From Pseudomonadales bacterium (GTDB lineage: Bacteria; Pseudomonadota; Gammaproteobacteria; Pseudomonadales; JAHRWD01), in assembly GCA_029210125.1 (NCBI GenBank), contig JARGPR010000009.1:62001-126000 (forward strand): a stretch of 64,000 bases of DNA, written 5' to 3'. This document shows, piece after piece, positions 57,935 to 64,000 of this stretch. Position numbers and translations under genes: made by a program. The first letter of the stretch is position 1, and each line of letters opens with the position of its first letter. Under the pieces are notes generated by a model, which was not told the DNA's origin, ran no database searches, and saw only the letters and a program-made list of their open reading frames with translations.

Positions 57935-58593
57935 TGGCAGTACGAAATCAAATTTCAGCTATTTTGGCGGCGATGTTGATTTCGTTCTCTATGTTCAGTT
58001 ATGGGGAAAATCTGGAGTGGTCGGTTGCATCGGATCAAACAACAGCAGTTTTCGAACCCGAGGTAGAAAGGGCAGAAATCAACAAACCCGATATCGATAC
58101 TGAAGATTTCGAATTTGGCGTTTCATACGGATTGATGAGCGTAGAAGATTTTGGTGTAAGTAGTGTACTTGCTGCCAGGCTTGCCTATCACATCAGTGAA
58201 TATATATTTGCTGAAGCGGTTTACGGGCAGACTGATACGCAAGAAACTAGTTTTGAAGTGCTGAATGGTACGAGCTTATTAACCGAAGATCAGAGGCAAT
58301 ACCAGTACTATAATTTATCGGTAGGTTATAACCTGTTACCTGGAGAAGTGTTTTTTCTTGAGGATAAAACCTTTGTTTCCGAGTTGTATGTTGTGATGGG
58401 TGCAGGTAGTACCGAGTTTGCAGGGGATCAGTATTTTACAGTGAATGTAGGCATGGGCTATCGATTATTACTAACCGATGAAATAGCTCTTCATGTAGAT
58501 GTGCGTGACCATATGCTGGATATTGATTTTTTGGGGATCGATAAAACCAGCCACAACCTTGAAGTTACCGGTGGTTTAACTGTGTTTTTTTGA
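57934..58593 (+). CDS. Outer-membrane beta-barrel domain protein
   Basis: 219 residues from the ATG at 57934, chosen over the ATG at 57904 because it gives a clean signal peptide (LAAMLISFSMFSYG) and a TGATG overlap with the preceding stop. The remaining sequence has short alternating strands (FEFGVSYGLMSVEDFG, LAARLAYHISEYIFAEAVYG) and ends GGLTVFF, typical of 8-stranded barrels. It is similar in layout to the barrel of the preceding protein, so the two may be paralogous and act together. Confidence 0.85.
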   Translation: MAVRNQISAILAAMLISFSMFSYGENLEWSVASDQTTAVFEPEVERAEINKPDIDTEDFEFGVSYGLMSVEDFGVSSVLAARLAYHISEYIFAEAVYGQTDTQETSFEVLNGTSLLTEDQRQYQYYNLSVGYNLLPGEVFFLEDKTFVSELYVVMGAGSTEFAGDQYFTVNVGMGYRLLLTDEIALHVDVRDHMLDIDFLGIDKTSHNLEVTGGLTVFF

Positions 58594-58682
58594 GGTTGTT
58601 TTCTTGAGCTAATTGTTACAGCTCTGGTGTACGATTTTTGCCCGAATAACTTTTCAAATGTGATGATTGATAAGGTGTCAAA

Positions 58683-59198
58683 ATGAAATTTTTAAAATTT
58701 TCAATGAAGGTTAAAACTACTTTATTGCTAGTTTCTTGTTTGGTGTTAAGTCCTATGGGGTTTTCTGCACCTAAGGCCGCAGTCGCCGCTCCGGATTTTA
58801 CATTGAAGAGTAGTACCGGCGAAAATCAAAGATTGAGCGAGCTAAAGGGCGAAGTTGTCATGATTAATTTCTGGGCATCCTGGTGTGGCCCATGCCGACA
58901 AGAAATGCCTGAGTTAGCTGCGATTCAGAAAAAATATCAGGACCTTGGTTTTACGGTATTGGGTGTAAATGTAGAGGAAGACTCATCTAAGGCCAACGAA
59001 CTGCTGGCTGAGAATCCGGTTAATTTTCCGATTCTGTATGACACTGAAAACAAAGTGACCAAACTGTTCAGGGTTGATGCCATGCCAAGCACTATTTTAG
59101 TCGACCGAGATGGAAATATGCGGTATTTGCATAAAGGATATAAACCTGGATATGAAGATACCTATGCGCAGCAGGTCAGAACACTGGTGCGTGAATAG
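58683..59198 (+). CDS. TlpA-like periplasmic thioredoxin
   Basis: 171-residue thiol-disulfide protein. Signal peptide (LLLVSCLVLSPMGFSA), then a thioredoxin/AhpC-TSA fold with the redox site FWASWCGPCRQEMPEL (Cys68, Cys71) and a cis-Pro loop (DAMPSTILVDRDG). In the known TlpA/ResA group such proteins reduce disulfides in the periplasm, for instance on haem-binding cysteines of apocytochromes, which would fit the CxxCH proteins upstream. AAGG ribosome site before the ATG. Confidence 0.93.
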   Translation: MKFLKFSMKVKTTLLLVSCLVLSPMGFSAPKAAVAAPDFTLKSSTGENQRLSELKGEVVMINFWASWCGPCRQEMPELAAIQKKYQDLGFTVLGVNVEEDSSKANELLAENPVNFPILYDTENKVTKLFRVDAMPSTILVDRDGNMRYLHKGYKPGYEDTYAQQVRTLVRE

Positions 59199-59243
59199 CA
59201 CCTGACAGTAATTTGTAAAAGATAAACAATTAGACGATTACCC

Positions 59244-59486
59244 GTGAACAAATTCCGGCTTCCATTTAAAATCCATATTTTATTTCTGCTAGTTGGTTTT
59301 GCGCTTGCTGGGTGTTCAGCACCAAAGCCGTGGGTCAAGCCCTATGAGCGGAATAACCTCGCTGATCCCATCATGAGTTTTGATAGAGATGGTGTAGAAG
59401 GCAGTTACATGCACCATGTACATCAGGCTCGAGAGTCCGCCCGGGGTGCTGAAGGCGGAAGTGGCGGAGGTTGTGGTTGCAACTAG
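59244..59486 (+). CDS. DUF4266 small lipoprotein with Gly/Cys tail
   Basis: 80 residues. GTG start; lipobox LAGCSAP (lipid Cys at residue 24). A short PWVKPYERNNLADPIM motif and HHVHQARE follow, then a Gly-rich tail ending GGSGGGCGCN with two cysteines at the extreme C-terminus. His and Cys density suggests metal or redox chemistry, but this is inferred. Sits between a TlpA thioredoxin and DUF3570; this trio is a recurring association. The DUF3570 start is 18 bases downstream. Confidence 0.88.
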   Translation: MNKFRLPFKIHILFLLVGFALAGCSAPKPWVKPYERNNLADPIMSFDRDGVEGSYMHHVHQARESARGAEGGSGGGCGCN

Positions 59487-59503
59487 ATCATAAAATCCCA
59501 GGC

Positions 59504-60658
59504 GTGATAAAGGATAGAAATTCCATAAACCCCTTTGCCGCATGGCTAGCGGTGATCTGTTTGGTATTTGCCGTTGCCAGTATTGAAGCAGCAGTATTAC
59601 CTGAAGATCGAACTGACCTGCTGTACCACTCCTATAGCGGTGGTGGTGTGACCATTGACGGGCCCTCTCTGTTGGTTCGAAAAGGCTTATCTGATTCCGT
59701 ATCCGTTATCGCAAATTATTATGTCGACACCGTTAGCAGTGCATCGATTGATGTGGTTTCTACCGCTAGCGCTTATGATGAAGAACGAACCGAAACCAGT
59801 ATTGGTGTTGATTATCTTCACGATAAAACACTGATCAATTTTGGTTATACAGGCAGTGAAGAAAATGATTACTCGGCGAGTTCATTTCGGTTTTCGATCA
59901 GCCAGGATTTTTTCGGAGACTTGACCAACCTGTCGATTGGCTATTCTCAAGGTTCAGATGAAGTTGGAAAGACCGGAGATCTCAGTTTTAAAAAGGATGC
60001 ATCAAGCAGAAACTATCAATTTAATCTCTCCCAAATTCTGACAAAAAACCTGATCGTAAATACCACCTTTGAGACCATCACCAATCAGGGTTTTCTGAAC
60101 AACCCCTACCGAACTGTGCGCTATCTGGATGCAAGCGTTGGGCTTGGTTATAGCTACGAAGCTGAAAAATACCCCGAGACACGCACCAGCGACGCCATTG
60201 CGATTCGTATGATGTATTACTTGCAATATCGTGCTTCGCTAATGTTGGAGTACCGTTATTTTACCGATACCTGGAATATTGAAGCAGACAACGTAACCAT
60301 CCGCTATACCCATCCGGTTGGTGAACACTGGATTTTTGAAACCAATGTCCGAGTATATTCACAGACCGGGGCCGATTTTTATTCCGATCTTTACGCGTAT
60401 TCTGGCTCCCAGACATTCCTCGCGCGAGATAAAGAGTTAAGTGCCTTTAGCTCCCAAAGGATTGGATTTGGGGTGACCTATCAATACCCGCTGAAATCCT
60501 CTTTTGTGGAAAAAATCAGCCTGAATCTCAAAGTTGATCACCTGATGTTTGACTACGACGATTTTCGCAATGTCACCGCTGGGGGTTTGCCGGGTCAAGA
60601 ACCTCTGTACAGTTTCTCAGCTAACGTAGTTCGGTTCTTCTTTTCTGCGTGGTATTAG
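59504..60658 (+). CDS. DUF3570 outer-membrane beta-barrel protein
   Basis: 384 residues from GTG 59504, which gives a signal peptide (FAAWLAVICLVFAVASIEA) directly after the DUF4266 stop; the earlier GTG at 59471 overlaps that gene by 16 bases. The mature part is strand-rich with aromatic girdle residues (TDLLYHSYSGGGVTIDGPS, LIVNTTFETITN) and ends VRFFFSAWY, an outer-membrane C-terminal signature. Function unknown; usually found with DUF4266. Confidence 0.9.
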   Translation: MIKDRNSINPFAAWLAVICLVFAVASIEAAVLPEDRTDLLYHSYSGGGVTIDGPSLLVRKGLSDSVSVIANYYVDTVSSASIDVVSTASAYDEERTETSIGVDYLHDKTLINFGYTGSEENDYSASSFRFSISQDFFGDLTNLSIGYSQGSDEVGKTGDLSFKKDASSRNYQFNLSQILTKNLIVNTTFETITNQGFLNNPYRTVRYLDASVGLGYSYEAEKYPETRTSDAIAIRMMYYLQYRASLMLEYRYFTDTWNIEADNVTIRYTHPVGEHWIFETNVRVYSQTGADFYSDLYAYSGSQTFLARDKELSAFSSQRIGFGVTYQYPLKSSFVEKISLNLKVDHLMFDYDDFRNVTAGGLPGQEPLYSFSANVVRFFFSAWY

Positions 60659-60710
60659 TTCTTCGTTACCGCTAAGATTCGCTTTTTTATAGTAGAGTCG
60701 GTTAACCTCA

Positions 60711-61277
60711 ATGAGTGCTATTCAAATCATGCAACAACGGCGTTCTTCGCCCAAACTGACCATCCCCGCACCCGATACCGACCAGCTTAAAATAATTTTG
60801 CAATCCGCTCTCTGCGCTCCTGATCATGGGCGTCTTAAGCCCTGGAGATTTTTGGTTGTTGAAGGGGAAGCGCGTTACAAGTTGGGTGAGCTTTATCTAA
60901 ACGCTGCGCTTGCCGAAACGCCGGATCTATCCGTCGAGCGCCAAACACGAATCAAAAATATGCCATTGCGTGCGCCGCTTATTATCGTGGCTGCGGCGCA
61001 ACCCGTTGAAAATCATAAAGTACCAGTACTGGAGCAGCTGATCGCGACCGGAACAGCGGTTCAGAATATGTTGTTGGCGGCCGAAGAACTGGGTTTTGGT
61101 GCGATGTGGCGGACCGGTGATATGGCGTATAAGCCCGAGGTTAAAACAGGGCTAGGGCTCAATCAAAATGATGAGATCATCGCCTTTTTATATCTTGGCA
61201 CCCCTGTCGTCACAGCCAAACCCCGAACCCAGGAACAGATCAGCAACTACTGTAGTGTTTGGTCAGGTAACGACTAA
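60711..61277 (+). CDS. NAD(P)H nitroreductase, YdjA-like
   Basis: 188-residue flavoprotein of the nitroreductase family. FMN-contacting MQQRRSSPKL and ALCAPDHGRLKPWRF, with GAMWRTGDMAYKPEV near the C-terminus. Close in length and motifs to E. coli YdjA, a small dimeric FMN enzyme whose natural substrate is not clear. Confidence 0.93.
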   Translation: MSAIQIMQQRRSSPKLTIPAPDTDQLKIILQSALCAPDHGRLKPWRFLVVEGEARYKLGELYLNAALAETPDLSVERQTRIKNMPLRAPLIIVAAAQPVENHKVPVLEQLIATGTAVQNMLLAAEELGFGAMWRTGDMAYKPEVKTGLGLNQNDEIIAFLYLGTPVVTAKPRTQEQISNYCSVWSGND

Positions 61278-61292
61278 TTCCCTTCGGCGGTC

Positions 61293-61298
61293 TATAAT
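61293..61298 (+). promoter_or_regulatory. Candidate -10 box upstream of the DEAD helicase gene
   Basis: A TATAAT hexamer 137 bases before the start codon, inside a GC-rich inverted pair (CGGCGG / CTCGCCG). No good -35 hexamer 16-18 bases upstream is apparent, so this is tentative. Four AGCT-containing repeats follow at 61311-61343. Confidence 0.33.
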
Positions 61299-61434
61299 GC
61301 TCGCCGGTCGTAGCTATATAGCTGGATAGATAGCTCGATAGCTCTCATAAAAGGGCTTACAAAAGCAGCCTGCGAAACCCTACAAGGGTCAGGTTACGGC
61401 CCGCTCATCGATAATCCGTCCCCCGAGGTTCTAC

Positions 61435-62946
61435 TTGTTACTTTCCGATCTATCCCTTCAAACTAATATTCAACAGGCTTTGGAAGCTTTACAGTTTCTA
61501 GACGCGACCCCCGTTCAAGCCGAAGTGATACCGGTGGCACTCACCGGCAAGGATTTGCTAGTCAGCGCCGAAACCGGCAGCGGTAAAACGGCCGCGTTTT
61601 TATTGCCAATTTTGCAACGAATGTTGGTGTCAAAAACCCCAGCTAGCGGCACCCGTGCACTCATATTGGTACCAACCCGGGAATTGGCGCGGCAGATCAA
61701 TAAGCAGTGCCGCGACTTCGTACGCTATACCCCTCTGAAAGTGGGTGTGATTACCGGCGGCGATGAATTTAAATATCAGAAAGCCCTGTTTCGTAAAAAC
61801 CCCGAAATTCTGATCGCAACGCCCGGGCGCTTGCACGAGCATATGGATCGAGGACACGCAGACTTTAAAGAACTCGAAGTGTTGGTGCTAGATGAAGCCG
61901 ATCGAATGCTCGATATGGGTTTTAGTGAAGAGGTGCTCGATATTGTTTCTCGCTGTAACAAGCAGCGTCAAAGCATGTTGTTTTCCGCAACGCTAAGCCA
62001 AAAATTGATGGGCGGAGTGGCTAGCCAGGTATTGCAGGACCCTACAACTATCACCCTCAACAGCGTACGTGATCAGCACGAAAATATTGAACAACAAATT
62101 GTGTTGTCCGATAGCCTGGAGCACAAAGAGAAACAGGTCGCCTGGTTGCTTAAGCATGAAACCTATGTTCGAGCGCTAGTATTTACCAATACCCGCGACC
62201 GCGCCGACAAACTCGGCGCAATGTTACGAAACGGCGAACGCCGGGTCGGTATTCTGCATGGTGATATGGATCAAACCCAGCGAAACTACGTGCTACAACA
62301 GATGCGTAATAGCCGTATCGATATATTGATAGCGACGGATCTGGCAGCCCGGGGTCTTGACGTTAAAAATATTGAACTGGTGATTAACTTTGATATGGCC
62401 CGTAGTGGTGATGACTATATTCACCGTATTGGTCGTACTGGCCGCGCAGGTGAAAAAGGAGTAGCGATATCCCTGATCAGCGCGTACGAATGGGACCGCA
62501 TGATCAATATTGAGCGCTACCTGCGTCACCAATTTGAACGTCGAGAAACTCCGGCATTGAAGGGTAAATTTAAAGGCCCCGAAAAAACCAAAAAGTCCGG
62601 CAAAACCATAGGCACCAAAAAGAAAAAACAGGAAGAAAAAACAAAAGTAGAGCAGCCAAAGCAGCGGCAGCGCGATAAGAAAAATATTGGCAAACGCAGA
62701 GAACCAACAGACCCAACACTCAGGGATGCAGCCCGAGAGCTTGAAAGAGAAGCCAAGGCTAAAGCCAAATTAAAAGCAAAAAAGGCTGAAGAAGCTGAAG
62801 ATGCTAAATTAGACGATTGGGATGACGATGATTTCGTTGAAGAGCCGGAGCAAGAACCCGTGAAAAATAGTGTTTGGGGTACTAAATCCGATCGGCCAAA
62901 ACGTGATGGCCATGCAGCCTTCAGAAAAAAACCTAAAAAAGATTAG
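61435..62946 (+). CDS. DEAD-box RNA helicase with basic C-terminal tail
   Basis: 503 residues. TTG start with GAGG 7 bases upstream. Full set of DEAD motifs: Q-motif region (ATPVQAEVI), SAETGSGKT (44-52), PTRELA, TPGR, DEAD (153-156), SAT (184-186), ATDLAARGLD and HRIGRTGRAG. The core is followed from about residue 385 by a Lys/Arg/Glu-rich disordered tail (many KKK runs), which probably gives RNA affinity. Resembles SrmB/RhlE-type helicases of ribosome assembly; exact orthology is not certain. Confidence 0.95.
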   Translation: MLLSDLSLQTNIQQALEALQFLDATPVQAEVIPVALTGKDLLVSAETGSGKTAAFLLPILQRMLVSKTPASGTRALILVPTRELARQINKQCRDFVRYTPLKVGVITGGDEFKYQKALFRKNPEILIATPGRLHEHMDRGHADFKELEVLVLDEADRMLDMGFSEEVLDIVSRCNKQRQSMLFSATLSQKLMGGVASQVLQDPTTITLNSVRDQHENIEQQIVLSDSLEHKEKQVAWLLKHETYVRALVFTNTRDRADKLGAMLRNGERRVGILHGDMDQTQRNYVLQQMRNSRIDILIATDLAARGLDVKNIELVINFDMARSGDDYIHRIGRTGRAGEKGVAISLISAYEWDRMINIERYLRHQFERRETPALKGKFKGPEKTKKSGKTIGTKKKKQEEKTKVEQPKQRQRDKKNIGKRREPTDPTLRDAARELEREAKAKAKLKAKKAEEAEDAKLDDWDDDDFVEEPEQEPVKNSVWGTKSDRPKRDGHAAFRKKPKKD

Positions 62947-62968
62947 TGCATAAGTTTGGGAATGGGGC

Positions 62969-63703
62969 GTGGCGACTAAGCTGGGTTTTGAATATCAGAT
63001 CATCCGTTCCAAACGTAAAAGCGTCGCTATTCATCTTCGCAATGGTCAGGTTGAAGTTCGCGCGCCAAAAAAAATAGATCCGAAATGGCTTGAACAATTT
63101 GTAGAAAGTAAAGCGGACTGGATTAATACCCAGTTAGCGCAGCAGCTTAAAAACCGCTCAGAGCAATACCGTTTAGCCGATGGCGAAACAATTACTTTTT
63201 TGGGCCGAAAGCTTCAGCTGCAATTACGAATAGCATCCCGTAACAAAGTCTATATCGAAGCGGGCAGGCTTTGTATAGAGGGGCGGATTGAACAGTCAGA
63301 TAAAGCGTTAAAACTGTTTCACAGTTGGCTTAAGGAGCAGGCTCGCAGTTATATGATGCCCCGCACCGAAGCCTATGCGGCTCGTCTGGGCGTAGAAGAA
63401 TCACTGCAACAAATTCGTTTTCGAAAAACCCGCAGTAAATGGGGGCACTGCTCCAGCAAAGGTATTATTCAGTTTAATGAGCTGATTATGCTGGCACCGC
63501 CTGAGGTGGTGGAGTATTTAATGATCCACGAAGTATGTCACCTGGTTCACATGAATCACTCCCGGGAATATTGGAAACTAGTGGAGAGTCATTGTCGGCA
63601 TTATAAGAAAACTAAAACCTGGCTAACTGAAAATGGTCACCGGTTTTGGTTTGATACAGTGGAACAGGAAAAACCATATTTGAATTTAGTGCCTGTTGGG
63701 TAA
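62969..63703 (+). CDS. YgjP-like zinc metallopeptidase (M48/DUF45)
   Basis: 244-residue cytoplasmic protein with the zinc motif HEVCH (187-191) and third ligand in HMNHS (His197), preceded by the family signature SKWGHCSS. GTG start at 62969, 22 bp after the helicase gene, so possibly cotranscribed. No signal peptide. Substrate is not known for this family (E. coli YgjP). Confidence 0.93.
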   Translation: MATKLGFEYQIIRSKRKSVAIHLRNGQVEVRAPKKIDPKWLEQFVESKADWINTQLAQQLKNRSEQYRLADGETITFLGRKLQLQLRIASRNKVYIEAGRLCIEGRIEQSDKALKLFHSWLKEQARSYMMPRTEAYAARLGVEESLQQIRFRKTRSKWGHCSSKGIIQFNELIMLAPPEVVEYLMIHEVCHLVHMNHSREYWKLVESHCRHYKKTKTWLTENGHRFWFDTVEQEKPYLNLVPVG

Positions 63704-63800
63704 ACTGCTTCGAGTAATTTGTACATTACGCGGAATATGGGGGGAATAGCGAAATTTTTATGGTGATCATAATTAGTTAATGCAAGTTTTACTGGCGTTT

Positions 63801-64000
63801 TTAATTCTCGATGGCCTCCATGATTCTGCTAAGAATCTTGTCTTTTTCAGTGATTAAGTACTCGGGTGGTTGAGCGGTGATTTCTAGTTCGTGGAGGTGT
63901 TGTCTGAAGTCGAATTTTTTGGTTTCGGGATCTTTATCGTTGTTTTTGGCTATATCTAGTATGTCTGATATTTTGAATTTTTTTGATTTCAAAATAGAAG
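63801..64000 (-). CDS. 3' end of an unrecognised gene (5' end outside the window)
   Basis: The frame is open to the right edge beyond the TTG-led start at 63992, so the gene probably begins outside the window. The visible 60-odd residues are Lys/Asp/Glu-rich and hydrophilic (ISDILDIAKNNDKD, FDFRQHLHELEITAQ), with no recognised motif. Confidence 0.6.
   Translation of the reverse strand, partial: SILKSKKFKISDILDIAKNNDKDPETKKFDFRQHLHELEITAQPPEYLITEKDKILSRIMEAIEN

Noticed and set aside
1-64000. Mobile elements, prophage, CRISPR or toxin-antitoxin genes
   Set aside because: Looked for transposase, integrase, repeat-spacer and toxin-antitoxin signatures in both strands; none could be supported.

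Overview
The window looks like chromosomal DNA of a free-living, probably marine, gammaproteobacterium. The order ruvC-ruvA-ruvB-ybgC-tolQRAB-pal-cpoB-queE-queC, with aspS and yebC directly upstream, is the arrangement known from Pseudomonas and its relatives, and GC content looks moderate by eye. No exact genus can be given from the sequence alone. I see no tRNA or rRNA gene, CRISPR array, insertion sequence, integrase or prophage gene.

Layout. 1-4.8 kb: two tandem paralogous multi-PAS histidine kinases, the first cut by the left edge. 5-11.7 kb: class I fumarase (+), then on the minus strand an unknown small protein, a lytic transglycosylase, proS, an HU-like protein and an HD-GYP protein. 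11.8-25.5 kb (+): an FmdB zinc ribbon protein, aspS, yebC, the ruv genes with a DUF2726/zinc-finger gene inserted between ruvC and ruvA, ybgC and the complete Tol-Pal envelope system, two queuosine/preQ0 genes and a beta-carbonic anhydrase. 25.5-30.4 kb (-): a HIT protein, a glutathione transferase, a lipoprotein hydrolase, a DUF4105 (Lnb-like) protein, a DUF3015 protein and a small membrane ORF. 30.7-33.3 kb: an alpha/beta hydrolase (+) and an acyl-CoA synthetase (-), separated by a bidirectional terminator.

33.5-36.6 kb: a cobalamin unit made of a B12 riboswitch, a BtuB-like TonB receptor and a PduO-type corrinoid adenosyltransferase. 36.8-38.9 kb: a 3-phosphoglycerate dehydrogenase and an NlpI-like TPR protein. 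39-44.8 kb: a DUF2797 protein and two paralogous LuxR-HTH/alpha-beta-hydrolase fusions flanking an AlkC-like DNA glycosylase. 45.1-48.3 kb: a large lipoprotein, a possible decayed ORF and a rhodanese.

48.4-60.7 kb is the most unusual part. A minus-strand operon (a DUF1588/DUF1585-like CxxCH protein, a LamG lipoprotein with two CxxCH motifs, and a Tat-exported DUF1501 protein) diverges from an HzsA-related lipoprotein with two CxxCH motifs. It is followed on the plus strand by an SH3/beta-barrel protein coupled to a second beta-barrel protein, then a TlpA thioredoxin, a tiny DUF4266 lipoprotein ending in a Gly/Cys tail, and a DUF3570 protein. Every gene carries an export signal or is predicted to be in the envelope. 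I propose that this is an uncharacterised envelope redox module; its substrate cannot be read from the sequence.

60.7-64 kb returns to housekeeping genes: a YdjA-like nitroreductase, a DEAD-box RNA helicase, a YgjP-like metallopeptidase and the end of an unknown minus-strand gene.
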